Assembly: GCA_023957835.1 (NCBI GenBank) | Contig: JAMLGP010000001.1 | Span: forward strand, 737,575-801,574 | From: Homoserinimonas sp. | GTDB taxonomy: Bacteria > Actinomycetota > Actinomycetes > Actinomycetales > Microbacteriaceae | Reading direction: 5' to 3' | Length of the DNA stretch: 64,000 nt | Shown: in pieces, positions 55,267 to 64,000 of the stretch | How the letters are laid out: every line of letters begins with the position of its first letter | Numbering within the stretch: the first letter of the stretch is position 1 | Notes under the pieces: model-generated | What the model was told of the DNA's origin: nothing | Seen by the model: only the letters and a program-made list of their open reading frames with translations | Databases searched by the model: none | Translations under genes and position numbers: made by a program

Positions 55267-55901
55267 CCCTCGAGTCCAAGTAGCGGCAAAACCCGGCTCA
55301 GATCCCGGTCATCCAGAATCACTCCGGCTTGATCTCGAACCGGAGCCTTGGCCTCGAAGGCAACCGATAGACCGGCCAGCCGCATCATCTCCAGATCGTT
55401 CGCGCCGTCGCCGATTGAAACAGCGTTCTCCAGCGGGATCGAGTAGATCCGCGACCACGACTCAAGAGTTTCAGCCTTGGCTTTCGCGTCGATAATCCTG
55501 CCCCTGACCCGACCGGTCAGGATTCCGTCTTCGACTTCGAGGGTGTTAGCCCTCCAGCGGTCAAGCCCGAGTCCGGCTGCAAGTGGATCAATCACCTCGT
55601 GAAAACCACCTGAGATCGCGCCCACCCTGCCGCCGGCGGCCTGCACGCTTCTCACAAGCTCTGGTACGCCCTTGGTCACAGCAATCGAGCGCCGGACCCT
55701 GGCAAACACCGAAATCGACAGTCCTTTTAGCGTCGCCACCCGAGCCCGAAGGCTCTCCTCAAAGTCGAGCTTTCCGTTCATGGCATCGAGGGTGATCGAG
55801 GCAACCTCGGCGCCCGATCCCGATTCTTCGGCGAGCAGTTCGATAATCTCCTGCTCAATGAGCGTCGAATCGACGTCGAGCACTACGAGAAATCGGGGCA
55901 T
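55263..55901 (-). CDS. serB: phosphoserine phosphatase
   Basis: SerB removes phosphate from phosphoserine, the last step of serine synthesis. The HAD motifs are DVDSTLIEQE (nucleophile Asp), AISGGFHEVID, the Lys of motif III and SIGDGANDLEMM. Length is 212 residues, with no N-terminal ACT domain. It lies 33 nt downstream of glgC on the same strand and may be co-transcribed with it. Confidence 0.93.
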   Translation of the reverse strand: MPRFLVVLDVDSTLIEQEIIELLAEESGSGAEVASITLDAMNGKLDFEESLRARVATLKGLSISVFARVRRSIAVTKGVPELVRSVQAAGGRVGAISGGFHEVIDPLAAGLGLDRWRANTLEVEDGILTGRVRGRIIDAKAKAETLESWSRIYSIPLENAVSIGDGANDLEMMRLAGLSVAFEAKAPVRDQAGVILDDRDLSRVLPLLGLEG

Positions 55902-55934
55902 TGATTCTCCAGACCGGAACGGAAGGCCGTTTGG

Positions 55935-57173
55935 TCAACTGACGTGGATTCCCTTTCCGACGACGGTGATTCCGGGTTCGGCAATTGTGAATCCTCTGGC
56001 TCGGTCAGCCTGCGGGTCGACTCCTACAGTTGCCCCGGCATCGACAGTGACTTCCTTGTCGAGAATAGCCCTTTGGACGACAGCGCCGGGACCTATCCGC
56101 ACCCGATCAAACAGGACGGAGTCGATCACCTTCGCGCCTGATTCAATGGTCGCCCACGGGCCGAGCACGCTGCGCTCCACGTGGGCCCCTGAAAGCAGGC
56201 AGCCGAGGGAAACGATTGAGTCGATGGTGGTTCCATAGTTTCCACTCGAATCGCGAACGAACTTGGCCGGAGGAGAGTCAAGCGATTCGCTGTGGATCGG
56301 CCATTCGCGGTTGTAGAGATTGAAGACCGGCAGCGCAGAGACCAGGTCCTGATGAGCTTCGAAGAAGGATGCGATGGTTCCGACATCCCTCCAGTAATAC
56401 CGATCGCGATCGGTTGCTCCCGGAACTTCGTTTCTAATCAGGTCGTAAACCGCCGCATCCGATCTCGCCACGAAATCAGGGATTATGTCGCCGCCCATAT
56501 CGTGGTTGGAGTCGGACCGTTCTCCGTCGCGAAGCACAGCATTCATTAGAGCGTCTGCATCGAACACGTAGTTGCCCATGGATGCCAAAACAAGTTCAGG
56601 CGCATTCTTGAGCCCGGTGGCGCTTTGCGGCTTCTCATGGAAGACCGAGATTCGATCCGGCCTGGCAGGGTCGGTCTCGATAACCCCGAACTGATTGGAC
56701 AGTTCTATCGGCTGCCGAATAGCCGCCACGGTGACTCCAGCGCCGCTTTCAATATGGGCGTCGATCATTTGCTGGAAGTCCATGCGATAAACGTGATCGG
56801 CACCGACTACAACGACGATGTCGGGCTTTTCATCTTTCAGCAGATTGAGGCTCTGCAGGATCGCATCCGCCGAACCGGCAAACCATCGCTTGCCGAGCCT
56901 TTGCTGAGCGGGAACCGAGGCGATGTAGGAGTTCGTGATCCCGGAGAGCCGCCAAGCCTGAGACACGTGTCGGTCGAGACTGTGCGACATGTACTGGGTG
57001 AGTACGACGATCTGACGCAGTCCGGAATTGATGAGATTTGAGAGCGCGAAGTCGACCAGCCGATAGATGCCGCCGAATGGAACAGCGGGCTTGGCACGGT
57101 CAGCGGTCAGGGGCATTAGCCGCTTGCCTTCGCCACCGGCCAGAACGATTCCGAATATCTTCTTCGACCGCAT
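55935..57173 (-). CDS. glgC: glucose-1-phosphate adenylyltransferase
   Basis: GlgC makes ADP-glucose for glycogen or related glucans. The start is ATG 57173 ([19 protein letters not shown]), since a TACTGT -10 lies exactly 6 nt upstream; the frame stays open for 11 more codons. The nucleotidyltransferase motif [20 protein letters not shown] and GADHVYRMD are clear, and a left-handed beta-helix of hexapeptide repeats forms the C-terminal third. Length is 412 residues. It is divergent from glgA. Confidence 0.96.
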   Translation of the reverse strand: MRSKKIFGIVLAGGEGKRLMPLTADRAKPAVPFGGIYRLVDFALSNLINSGLRQIVVLTQYMSHSLDRHVSQAWRLSGITNSYIASVPAQQRLGKRWFAGSADAILQSLNLLKDEKPDIVVVVGADHVYRMDFQQMIDAHIESGAGVTVAAIRQPIELSNQFGVIETDPARPDRISVFHEKPQSATGLKNAPELVLASMGNYVFDADALMNAVLRDGERSDSNHDMGGDIIPDFVARSDAAVYDLIRNEVPGATDRDRYYWRDVGTIASFFEAHQDLVSALPVFNLYNREWPIHSESLDSPPAKFVRDSSGNYGTTIDSIVSLGCLLSGAHVERSVLGPWATIESGAKVIDSVLFDRVRIGPGAVVQRAILDKEVTVDAGATVGVDPQADRARGFTIAEPGITVVGKGIHVS

Positions 57174-57219
57174 TCTCCAACAGTAGATGAGGCCCGGAGG
57201 GTGCACTAGCGTCGTTAGC
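57174..57219. promoter_or_regulatory. divergent leaderless promoters of glgC and glgA
   Basis: The 46-bp gap holds TACTGT on the minus strand (57185-57180, 6 nt to the glgC ATG) and TAGCGT on the plus strand (57207-57212, 7 nt to the glgA GTG). The two -10 elements are about 21 bp apart, so the -35 zones of each promoter cover the other. Confidence 0.6.
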
Positions 57220-58401
57220 GTGAGAGTCGATCTGCTGACCAGGGAGTATCCGCCGGAAGTCTATGGGGGAGCGGGGGTTCACGTTGCCGAATTGGTACGC
57301 GCTCTTAGGGGTCGGATCGATCCCGTAGTTCGCTGCTTTGGGAACCCCAGAACTGAAGCTGGCGTTTTCAACTACTCGACTCCACCTCAGCTCGAAGGCT
57401 CGAACCCGGCCCTTGCCACGATCGGAGTAAATCTACTCATGGCACGGGATGTCGAAGGTGCGGACCTCGTGCATTCGCACACCTGGTACGCAAACGGAGC
57501 CGGCAGGCTTGCTCAACTGCTGCACGGCATTCCGCACGTGCTCACGGCGCACAGCCTCGAGCCCATGCGGCCCTGGAAGGCCGAACAGCTCGGCGGAGGA
57601 TATCGAATTTCGAGTCAGATCGAGTCGGATGCCTTCCTTGCCGCGGATGCGGTGATAGCGGTCAGCAAAGGCATGCGGACTGATATTCTCAACTGCTATC
57701 CGGGTCTTGACGGGTCCAAAGTTCAGGTGATTCATAACGGCATCGACACCGAAAAGTGGACTCCAGTTGAGGATCCGAACCTTGTCCGGTCTCTAGGAAT
57801 AGACCCGGAGCGGAGGTCGATTGTATTCGTCGGCCGAATCACGAGGCAAAAGGGACTTCCATACCTTCTTCGTGCTGTCAGCGGGCTGCCGGCCGATGTT
57901 CAGATCGTTCTATGCGCCGGTTCTGCAGATACTCCAGAGCTTCACAGTGAAGTGGCCGCGCTAATAGCCGCGCTGGCCGCAAACCGCACTGGGGTGGTCT
58001 GGCTGGATCGGCAGCTTTCCCACCGAGAACTTAAGGCGCTGCTCGGACTCGCAACCGTATTTGTCTGCCCGTCGATCTATGAGCCACTCGGAATCGTCAA
58101 TCTGGAGGCGATGGCCTGCGGGCTTCCGGTAGTCGCATCAGCAGTTGGCGGCATCCCTGAAGTAGTGGTTGACGGAGAAACCGGTCTTCTTGTCGGGCTT
58201 GAACTGGATTCAGACGGATGGCCAACTGAGCCTGAGCGCTTTGTCACCGGACTGCGCGAGGCGATCGAGAATCTGCTTTCCGACGAGGACGCCTGCAGCC
58301 GCTTCGGGCAGGCTGGCAGAGAGCGAGTCGAAAGCGATTTCAGCTGGACGAAAATTGCAGCCGAAACCATCTCTGTCTACCGCAGTGTTCTTCCAAACTG
58401 A
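57220..58401 (+). CDS. glgA: glycogen synthase (GT4-type GlgA)
   Basis: This is an actinobacterial GlgA of glycosyltransferase family 4, which uses ADP-glucose from GlgC. Some relatives (GlgM) make maltose 1-phosphate instead. GTG 57220 gives [19 protein letters not shown], with the acceptor-binding PPEVYGGAG loop. The donor-binding [10 protein letters not shown] and the E-x7-E motif [11 protein letters not shown] are present. Length is 393 residues. It shares a 46-bp divergent promoter region with glgC. Confidence 0.93.
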   Translation: MRVDLLTREYPPEVYGGAGVHVAELVRALRGRIDPVVRCFGNPRTEAGVFNYSTPPQLEGSNPALATIGVNLLMARDVEGADLVHSHTWYANGAGRLAQLLHGIPHVLTAHSLEPMRPWKAEQLGGGYRISSQIESDAFLAADAVIAVSKGMRTDILNCYPGLDGSKVQVIHNGIDTEKWTPVEDPNLVRSLGIDPERRSIVFVGRITRQKGLPYLLRAVSGLPADVQIVLCAGSADTPELHSEVAALIAALAANRTGVVWLDRQLSHRELKALLGLATVFVCPSIYEPLGIVNLEAMACGLPVVASAVGGIPEVVVDGETGLLVGLELDSDGWPTEPERFVTGLREAIENLLSDEDACSRFGQAGRERVESDFSWTKIAAETISVYRSVLPN

Positions 58402-58420
58402 GACAGTTCCTCGGGTGATT

Positions 58421-58426
58421 TAGGCT
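58421..58426 (+). promoter_or_regulatory. -10 element of the lone ABC ATPase gene, leaderless
   Basis: TAGGCT ends 7 nt before ATG 58434. Confidence 0.55.
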
Positions 58427-58433
58427 GGATTTC

Positions 58434-59222
58434 ATGACCAGTGTCATCCAGTTCGAGAACGTCTCTGTGGTCAGAGGCGGTAATCGCATTCTCGATTCGG
58501 TCAACTGGATCGTGGATTCGAGCGAGCGCTGGGTGATTCTTGGACCGAATGGTGCGGGAAAGACGACGCTGCTTCAGGTCGCTTCGGCAATGACCCACCC
58601 GAGCTCGGGAATGGCGACAATTCTCGACGAGACTCTGGGCGACGTCGACGTGTTCGAAATCAGGACAAGAGTCGGTTTCGCTTCGTCACTAATGGCTCGA
58701 AAGCTCCCCGCGAACGAGACGGTACTCAACGTGGTACTCACGGCCGCTTATTCGGTGACCGGCCGCTGGAATGAGGAGTATTCCGCGCTGGATATCAAAC
58801 GCGCAAAGCGGGTGTTGCGGGAGTGGAAAGTAGACCATCTTGCCGACCGCAAGTTCGGGCAACTAAGCGACGGCGAGCAAAAGCGGGTCCAGATCGCCAG
58901 GGCGGTGATGACCGACCCGGAACTCATGCTTCTCGACGAACCGGCCGCGAGCCTTGATCTTGGCGCAAGAGAGGAACTTCTGGAGCTACTAACCGGCTTT
59001 GCGCGGTCAAAGGATGCCCCCGGAATCGTCATGGTCACCCATCACGTCGAGGAGATTCCGGACGGTTTCAGCCACGTGCTGCTGTTGCGCAAAGGAAAAG
59101 TCATTGCCGCCGGGCCGATCAAAGAAGTGCTGACTTCAGATTTGCTCAGAAAGACCTTCGACCTGCAACTCCAGATCGAGGAAAAGGATGGCCGGTTTTC
59201 AGCCAGATCTCTGGTAAAGTAG
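58434..59222 (+). CDS. stand-alone ABC ATPase
   Basis: This is a 262-residue single ATPase with Walker [10 protein letters not shown], signature LSDGEQKR (Asp in place of the second Gly), Walker [15 protein letters not shown] and H-loop VTHHVEEI. The sequence resembles the ModF/iron-importer ATPase group. No permease or binding protein lies nearby, so its partner is unknown; similar lone ATPases are conserved in actinobacteria. It is followed by rpmE2 after 55 nt that hold a short GGCCC/GGGCC stem without a U-tract. Confidence 0.88.
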   Translation: MTSVIQFENVSVVRGGNRILDSVNWIVDSSERWVILGPNGAGKTTLLQVASAMTHPSSGMATILDETLGDVDVFEIRTRVGFASSLMARKLPANETVLNVVLTAAYSVTGRWNEEYSALDIKRAKRVLREWKVDHLADRKFGQLSDGEQKRVQIARAVMTDPELMLLDEPAASLDLGAREELLELLTGFARSKDAPGIVMVTHHVEEIPDGFSHVLLLRKGKVIAAGPIKEVLTSDLLRKTFDLQLQIEEKDGRFSARSLVK

Positions 59223-59277
59223 TCCTTCGGCCCGTTCTGGGCCCGCGAACTACTTCTCAATCAGTCTAGGAATCTTC

Positions 59278-59529
59278 ATGAAGTCAGATATTCACCCCGA
59301 GTATGCACCGGTCGTCTTTCGCGACCTAGCTTCCGGAGCTACTTTCCTGACCCGCTCTACCGCTACGAGCGAGAAGACCATCGAATGGGAAGACGGAAAC
59401 AGCTACCCGGTGATCGATGTCGAGATCTCCTCGGAATCGCACCCGTTCTACACCGGAAAGCAGCGCATCCTCGACAGCGCCGGCCGGGTAGAGAAGTTCA
59501 ATACCCGCTACAAGGGCTTCGGCAGCTAA
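59278..59529 (+). CDS. rpmE2: 50S ribosomal protein L31, type B
   Basis: This is an 83-residue L31 with [16 protein letters not shown] and [20 protein letters not shown]. It has no CxxC zinc pair, so it is the C-minus (type B) form, which replaces the zinc form when zinc is scarce in bacteria that have both. I see no convincing Zur box upstream, so it may be the only L31 of this cell. TAGGA just before the ATG acts as a weak ribosome site. Confidence 0.94.
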   Translation: MKSDIHPEYAPVVFRDLASGATFLTRSTATSEKTIEWEDGNSYPVIDVEISSESHPFYTGKQRILDSAGRVEKFNTRYKGFGS

Positions 59530-59537
59530 GCCCAGCC

Positions 59538-60260
59538 TCACGCCTGTTTCAGCGGCCAGCCCGCAGTTTCCCTGAAATTGGGATCCTTAGTCCTGCGCAT
59601 ATATTCTGCGAAGCTTTCGGACTGCCTCCTGCTCCACTGAACCTGCAGCTCGTGCAGTTCGGATCCGCTGATTTCGGCGACTTCCGGGAATCGCTCCGGG
59701 AATTGCTGAGCAATCCGCCCCGAAGCTATTGCATCCGCTCCCGCGTCGTGTGCACCTTCAAGTGACACTCCATAGACTGCGGCAGCGATCTCAAGGGTGC
59801 GTTTTCCCTTTCGATAGCGATCGAGCTCCCGGTCAATCACGAGGGGATCGATGACCGGTCTGGGATCGGAGATCGGCTCAAGACCGTGACGACTGGCCTC
59901 GAAATTCAGCAGGGTCAGGTCGTAAGGGGCGTTGAAGACCGTTAAAGCAAGCCCCGACTCGAGAACTCTGCGGACTTCCTGCAGGACTTCGGCGACCACT
60001 TCGACTGCGGGCCTGCCCTCTTCGCGTGCCATTTCGGTTGATATCCCGTGAACCGCGCTGGCCTGCGGCGGGATCTCTATTCCAGGATCGGCAAGCCAGT
60101 CCCGGCGTTCGATTACCCCGCCGTCGGCGCCGAGAATGCTCAGATTGGCGGTAACTATCCTGCTGGATCGAACATCGATTCCTGTGGTTTCAAGGTCGAA
60201 GGTCGCGAGTTTTTCAAACCACTTGTATTCCGGCACGCAATCAGCGTATTCAGTGCCCAC
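59538..60260 (-). CDS. DEDDh 3'-5' exonuclease (DnaQ-like)
   Basis: This 240-residue exonuclease domain has DLETTG (Exo I), NAPYDLTLLNFE (Exo II) and HDAGADAIASG (Exo III, DEDDh type). AVHGIST is typical of DnaQ epsilon-like proteins. It could proofread or trim DNA or RNA; a separate replication epsilon role is uncertain, since many actinobacteria proofread with the DnaE1 PHP domain. The start is GTG 60260. Its 3' end lies 8 bp from the rpmE2 stop. Confidence 0.9.
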   Translation of the reverse strand: MGTEYADCVPEYKWFEKLATFDLETTGIDVRSSRIVTANLSILGADGGVIERRDWLADPGIEIPPQASAVHGISTEMAREEGRPAVEVVAEVLQEVRRVLESGLALTVFNAPYDLTLLNFEASRHGLEPISDPRPVIDPLVIDRELDRYRKGKRTLEIAAAVYGVSLEGAHDAGADAIASGRIAQQFPERFPEVAEISGSELHELQVQWSRRQSESFAEYMRRTKDPNFRETAGWPLKQA

Positions 60261-60284
60261 GACAATGGCCCAATTGCGCCCGCC

Positions 60285-60320
60285 GCTCCGATCGTTGCTC
60301 CGATTGTTGCTCCGATCTTT
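60285..60320 (+). repeat. three 12-bp tandem repeats in a divergent promoter
   Basis: GCTCCGATCGTT, GCTCCGATTGTT and GCTCCGATCTTT follow each other without gaps between the divergent exonuclease and hydrolase genes. They end 3 bp before a TAGACT -10 (60324-60329). At 12 bp the period is just over one helical turn. Confidence 0.8.
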
Positions 60321-60337
60321 ACCTAGACTTGAGGGCG

Positions 60338-61237
60338 ATGTCTGTCACTTCCCCTTACGCCGCGGCTGTTTCAAAAATCCCCTGCTCGGCTTCGAGAGTC
60401 GAAATACTCGGAAGCACGACAAGTTACTGGAGCTACGGACAGGAAGATGCCGACTGGACCATAGTTGCCGTGCACGGCTATCGCGGTGAACATCACGGAA
60501 TCGAACCGGTGATTGCGCAGCTGCCCGAGTACCGGTTCATCGTCCCGGACCTGCCCGGCTTTGGCGAGTCAACCCCTATGACCGAATCCGAGCACAGCAT
60601 TGCCGGTTACGAAGCCTGGCTCGAGGCGCTCCTGGCCAAGCTCAACCTGACCGGAAAGGCGATAATCTTCGGGCACTCCTTCGGAACCATCATTACTTCG
60701 GCGGCTATCGCAAAGGGGCTCAGGACTCCGGGACTGATTCTCATGAATCCGATCGCGATCTCCGGAACTGAGGGACCGCGAAAATTCGCAACCTGGATCA
60801 CAGTGAGCTTCTATCGGACGGCCGCGAAACTCCCGAAGAAGATGGCAAAGGCGATGCTCGGCAACTGGCTTGTCGTGCAGTTCATGAGCGTGAGTCTTGC
60901 CAAGACTAAGGATCGCGAACTGCGCAAGTGGATTCATGAGGAACACCACCGGTATTTCAATAACTTTTCTGACAGCAAATCGGTTGGCGAGGCCTTCGAA
61001 GCCTCGGTGAGTCAAAACGTCGGGCAAGTGGCGGAGCAGATTTCGACGCCGACTCTGCTGATAGCGGCCGAACTCGACGACATCACGCCGATATCTGCGG
61101 TTCGGGAACTGGCATCCCGAATTCCCGATTCCGAACTCGAGGTGATCCCGCAAGTCGGCCACCTAATCCACTACGAGAAGCCGAAGCTCGCCGCCGAGGC
61201 GATTCACTCGTTCCTGAGCCGGTTGGGCAAGAATTGA
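60338..61237 (+). CDS. alpha/beta hydrolase
   Basis: This 299-residue hydrolase has the oxyanion motif VHGYRGEHHG, the nucleophile elbow GHSFG, an acid in AAELDDITP and the catalytic His in VGHLIHYEKP. Substrate unknown. ATG 60338 is used, 8 nt after the TAGACT -10; TTG 60329 would add three residues. The stop overlaps the following glycosyltransferase start by 4 nt, so the pair is coupled and may act in one pathway of lipid or glycan metabolism (inference). Confidence 0.9.
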   Translation: MSVTSPYAAAVSKIPCSASRVEILGSTTSYWSYGQEDADWTIVAVHGYRGEHHGIEPVIAQLPEYRFIVPDLPGFGESTPMTESEHSIAGYEAWLEALLAKLNLTGKAIIFGHSFGTIITSAAIAKGLRTPGLILMNPIAISGTEGPRKFATWITVSFYRTAAKLPKKMAKAMLGNWLVVQFMSVSLAKTKDRELRKWIHEEHHRYFNNFSDSKSVGEAFEASVSQNVGQVAEQISTPTLLIAAELDDITPISAVRELASRIPDSELEVIPQVGHLIHYEKPKLAAEAIHSFLSRLGKN

Positions 61238-62298
61238 ACTTCCTTTTCGACTGCCGCTACACCCGACTGGGACGCCACGACGGGATCAGCCGCTACGGAG
61301 CGAGGCTCGTAGAGGCATTCAGCAAACTCCACCCGGTGACAATGATCATCTCGGACGAGAGGCAGCTTGAGATGCTGCCAGAGCTGCCCTGGGTGATCGC
61401 TCGCTCACCAACGAGCCTGCTTGAGCCCTGGGTTTCGCTGCAGATCAACAAATTCAAGCCGGATGTCGTGTTCACTCCCATGCAGACCATGGGCTCTGCG
61501 GGCCGCAAGTACAAGCTCATCCTCACCCTGCACGACCTGATCTACTACAACAACCCGACGCCGCCCAGGGACCTGCCGTGGTACATCCGGCTCGGCTGGA
61601 GGCTCTATCACCTCGCCTACTGGCCGCAGCGGCTCGTAGTGAACCGTGCGGATGTCGTGGTGACCGGCACCGAAGCGGCAAAGCAGCAAATCATTGAGCA
61701 CCACCTCACTGATCGGTCGATTACCGTCGTCAGCAGCGCCGTTGACCCCGAACCGCCGCGGCCGAAGGGCAGGAAGAAGACTCTCGTCTACATGGGCTCC
61801 TTCATGCCCTACAAGAACGTCGAGACCCTTGCCGCCGCAATGCATTCTCTGCCCGGATACAAGCTCCAGTTGCTCAGCAGAATCAGCGATGCGGATCGCG
61901 AACGCTATTCGAAGCTTGCTCCGGAGGGTTCGATCGAGTTCCTGAACGGAGTCAGCGACGAGGAGTACCTCGGGCTGCTTGCAGAGTGCACGGCTCTCGT
62001 GACTGCCTCGCTTGAAGAGGGGTTTGGAATCCCGGTCGTTGAGGCACTCACTATGGGCACGCCGGTACTGTGCAGCGACATCCCGGTGTTCCGGGAGGTT
62101 GCCGGCGATGGAGCCCTGTACTTCGATCCGCGCAGCCCGGAGGACGTGGCCTCAAAGGCGCTCGAACTTGAAGACGACGCGACCTGGAACCGGCTCTCGA
62201 AGGCCGCGCCGAGCCAGGCTGCAAAGTTCACCTGGGAGAAGTCGGCAAAGCGACTGCTCGAGCTCGTGTTATCGCTCGCCCCGAAGAGGGCTAGCTGA
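61234..62298 (+). CDS. GT4 family glycosyltransferase
   Basis: This 354-residue GT-B glycosyltransferase has the C-terminal donor motif SLEEGFGIPVVEALTMGTPV (E-x7-E) and the N-terminal LTLHDLIYYN. Relatives include mannosyltransferases such as MtfB/WbaZ and PimC-like enzymes. Acceptor unknown. No membrane segment is visible, so it works at the cytoplasmic face. The start is TTG 61234 inside the hydrolase stop. Its 3' end overlaps the YbaK-type gene by 8 bp. Confidence 0.92.
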   Translation: MNFLFDCRYTRLGRHDGISRYGARLVEAFSKLHPVTMIISDERQLEMLPELPWVIARSPTSLLEPWVSLQINKFKPDVVFTPMQTMGSAGRKYKLILTLHDLIYYNNPTPPRDLPWYIRLGWRLYHLAYWPQRLVVNRADVVVTGTEAAKQQIIEHHLTDRSITVVSSAVDPEPPRPKGRKKTLVYMGSFMPYKNVETLAAAMHSLPGYKLQLLSRISDADRERYSKLAPEGSIEFLNGVSDEEYLGLLAECTALVTASLEEGFGIPVVEALTMGTPVLCSDIPVFREVAGDGALYFDPRSPEDVASKALELEDDATWNRLSKAAPSQAAKFTWEKSAKRLLELVLSLAPKRAS

Positions 62299-62752
62299 CC
62301 TGAGCTACTTCGCCCCCGGACAGCTCGATGAGTTCGTCCGGGCTGATCTCAAACACTGAGGTTGCGGCGCCTGCCGCCGCCCAAACCTTCTCGAAGCGAA
62401 GCAAATCGGAATCGACAATGGTGCGCAGCTTCGACTTGTGTCCAAACGGCGGGACACCGCCGATTGAAAATCCGCTCACTTGCTTGACCATGTCGGCATC
62501 CGCCTTGGTGATCGCCAGGCCCAGGTTCTCGCCCAGCAACTTCGTGTCAACTCGATTGGGGCCGGAAGTCAGGACGAGCAGGGGAGCTCCGTCGGCTTCG
62601 AAAACCAGACTTTTTACAATCGCCCCCACTTCGCAACCGACCGCGTTTGCCGCTTCAGTCGCCGTGTGGGTGCTCTGGTCCATGGTTCGCACTGCCACCG
62701 GGTATCCGAGGTCCATTGCCGCCTGAGTGAATCTGGTTACTGCATCCGCCAT
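62291..62752 (-). CDS. YbaK/EbsC family aminoacyl-tRNA deacylase
   Basis: This 153-residue single-domain protein of the YbaK/ProX editing family hydrolyses mischarged tRNA (Cys-tRNA-Pro or Ala-tRNA-Pro). The motifs HTATEAANAVGCEVGAIVKS, with the conserved Lys, and SIGGVPPFGHKS are diagnostic. Substrate preference cannot be read from the sequence. It follows the SGNH hydrolase gene on the minus strand after 13 nt. Confidence 0.92.
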   Translation of the reverse strand: MADAVTRFTQAAMDLGYPVAVRTMDQSTHTATEAANAVGCEVGAIVKSLVFEADGAPLLVLTSGPNRVDTKLLGENLGLAITKADADMVKQVSGFSIGGVPPFGHKSKLRTIVDSDLLRFEKVWAAAGAATSVFEISPDELIELSGGEVAQVS

Positions 62753-62765
62753 TAGTACTGCTCTC

Positions 62766-63545
62766 CTACTCGCTGTTTACTGATCCCGGCTCGGGGCGCT
62801 TTGGGGTGATCCCGTCTCCGGAAGACTGGTGCCGAATCCTGCGCACCACCCAGGGCAGCAGGTACTCCTTCGCCCAGCCGATGTCTTCGACGCGCGCCTG
62901 CCGCCAGGACTTCTCCGGCAGCGGTTCGGGCTTGTAAGGCTCGAGGTCGTTTTCGACTCCGAGCGAACGCAGGACCATTCTGGCGATCGTGTGATGGCCT
63001 ATGGGGGAAAAGTGCAGTCGATCCGGGGCCCACATTCTCGGGTCCTTGAGTTCGCGCATCGACCACATATCCGCAACTATCGCATCCTGCCGCTGGGCCA
63101 GTGCGCGCACGTTCTCGTTGTAGATTGCCACCTTGCCCCTCGTGCGGCGAAGGACAGGAGTCATTCCGATGTCGGGGCCGTTGAACAGAAGCACAGTCGC
63201 GTTATTTCGCCTGAGCTCTCGGATCATTTCTTCGAGCTTCTCGGCGATGGCGTCCGGATCAGAGCCCGGCCTCAGGATGTCGTTGCCACCGGCTGACACC
63301 GTCACGAGGTCCGGCCGCAGTTCGAGGGCGGGTTCGACCTGCTCATCGAAGATCTGCTGGAGCAGGCGGCCGCGAATGGCGAGATTGGCGTAAGCGAAGT
63401 CGTCGGTCTTCGCGCTGAGCACTTCGGCGACTCGATCCGCCCAGCCGCGATTTCCTCCGGGGCTGCGCGGTTCGGGATCGCCGATTCCCTCGGTGAAGGA
63501 GTCGCCGATAGCCACATAGCGAGACCACGGATGCTGTTGTGCCAT
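62766..63545 (-). CDS. SGNH/GDSL hydrolase
   Basis: This 259-residue esterase-like protein has all four SGNH blocks: GDSFTEGIGD (Ser), the Gly in LAIRGRLLQ, SAGGNDIL (Asn) and DRLHFSPIGHH (Asp/His). There is no signal peptide, so it is probably cytoplasmic. Substrate unknown; relatives deacylate lipids or sugars. It starts 22 nt after the dnaE2 stop and may be co-transcribed with it. Confidence 0.93.
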   Translation of the reverse strand: MAQQHPWSRYVAIGDSFTEGIGDPEPRSPGGNRGWADRVAEVLSAKTDDFAYANLAIRGRLLQQIFDEQVEPALELRPDLVTVSAGGNDILRPGSDPDAIAEKLEEMIRELRRNNATVLLFNGPDIGMTPVLRRTRGKVAIYNENVRALAQRQDAIVADMWSMRELKDPRMWAPDRLHFSPIGHHTIARMVLRSLGVENDLEPYKPEPLPEKSWRQARVEDIGWAKEYLLPWVVRRIRHQSSGDGITPKRPEPGSVNSE

Positions 63546-63567
63546 CTATCTAGACTGCCACGAGTTT

Positions 63568-64000
63568 TCACTTGAAATCCCTCGATCTGGTCGGACTGGC
63601 AATCTGCACGGCTTCGAATAAATCGGCCTGGATATTGCAAATGCCTTCGCTCGTGCGCTCAAGGATCCCGCGCACAATGAGCACTCTGGAATCCCTCGCA
63701 ACCCTGCGGAACCTGCGCCAGGCTCCCTGCGAGCAAATCACGTTAGCGAGCCCGGTCTCGTCCTCAAGGGTCATGAAGGTGATGCCGCCGGCGGTTTGCG
63801 GCCGCTGCCGATGGGTAACGACTCCGCAAACCGAAACCCGAGTGCCGCTCTCTACAGACTGGAGACCGGCCGCCGGAAGAATCCCCGCGCCGGAGAGAGC
63901 CTCGCGATGCGGCCGAATCGGGTCTGAATCGACCGAGATACCGGTCGCGACCAGATCGGCTTCGAGCCGCTCGAGTTCGGTGGGCAGGGTGAACAGCGGA
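63568..64000 (-). CDS. dnaE2: error-prone DNA polymerase DnaE2, C-terminal part (cut by window edge)
   Basis: The minus-strand frame stays open to the window edge. It encodes the last 143 residues or so of DnaE2, including GTRVSVCGVVTHRQRPQTAG, ITFMTLEDETGLANVICSQG and the C-terminal SRDFK. This is the OB-fold domain of the alpha subunit; the short C-terminus without a tau-binding tail is typical of DnaE2. DnaE2 performs mutagenic translesion synthesis with ImuA'/ImuB, which would be upstream, outside the window. It fits with the LexA-like box on uvrA as part of an SOS response. Confidence 0.92.
   Translation of the reverse strand, partial: PLFTLPTELERLEADLVATGISVDSDPIRPHREALSGAGILPAAGLQSVESGTRVSVCGVVTHRQRPQTAGGITFMTLEDETGLANVICSQGAWRRFRRVARDSRVLIVRGILERTSEGICNIQADLFEAVQIASPTRSRDFK

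Overview
The window looks like the core chromosome of a high-GC Gram-positive actinobacterium, most probably Microbacteriaceae. By eye the GC content is moderate, genes are packed with many 4-nt overlaps, and the genome may be a streamlined (for example freshwater) member; that last point is inference. Actinobacterial marker genes are RbpA, Lsr2, OpcA, WhiA, a DUF3099 membrane protein, a PdtaR-type ANTAR regulator and DnaE2. The gene order gap-pgk-tpiA-secG-rbpA next to pgl-opcA-zwf-pgi-tal-tkt is also an actinobacterial arrangement.

Layout. 1-9.4 kb: end of trpA, then lgt, gltB, gltD, pyk, with a tRNA-Leu(CAA) facing pyk. 9.5-16.7 kb: pdtaR, a hotdog thioesterase, polA, a DUF885 peptidase, rpsA with a structured leader and a clear terminator. 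16.7-26.2 kb: coaE, uvrB, uvrA (a LexA-like box lies on its promoter), uvrC, rapZ, whiA. 26.3-30.0 kb: sodA, gap, pgk, tpiA. 30.0-35.1 kb: an accessory operon described below. 35.1-43.9 kb: secG, rbpA, then the pentose phosphate operon tkt-tal-pgi-zwf-opcA-pgl on the minus strand. 44.1-46.5 kb: ctaB, lsr2, ctaA. 46.8-50.8 kb: sufB-sufD-Rieske-sufC-sufT, without sufR, sufS or sufU. 50.8-64 kb: bioY, an ABC-F protein, SURF1, two small conserved proteins, fabG, serB, divergent glgC/glgA, a lone ABC ATPase, rpmE2, an exonuclease, an alpha/beta hydrolase, a glycosyltransferase, a YbaK-type deacylase, an SGNH hydrolase and the end of dnaE2.

The best candidate for an undescribed system is 30,024-35,096, which sits between tpiA and secG. 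One tightly coupled transcription unit encodes three paralogous lipoproteins, a 54-residue small ORF, a secreted Gly/Tyr/Trp-rich peptide of about 82 mature residues with two cysteines near its ends, and a three-part ABC exporter (peptidoglycan-binding adaptor, MacB/LolD-type ATPase, FtsX-type permease). It has a leaderless promoter preceded by a perfect 7-bp inverted repeat. I infer a secreted-peptide system, possibly a bacteriocin or antagonism module with lipoprotein immunity or receptor proteins, but the sequence does not prove that function.

A second theme is transcription start. At least ten genes have a TANNNT -10 element 6-8 nt before the start codon (pdtaR, polA, the DUF885 gene, coaE, uvrB, uvrA, pgk, the first lipoprotein, bioY, fabG, glgC, glgA, the lone ABC ATPase). 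They are therefore probably read from leaderless mRNAs, and I used this spacing to set several start codons.
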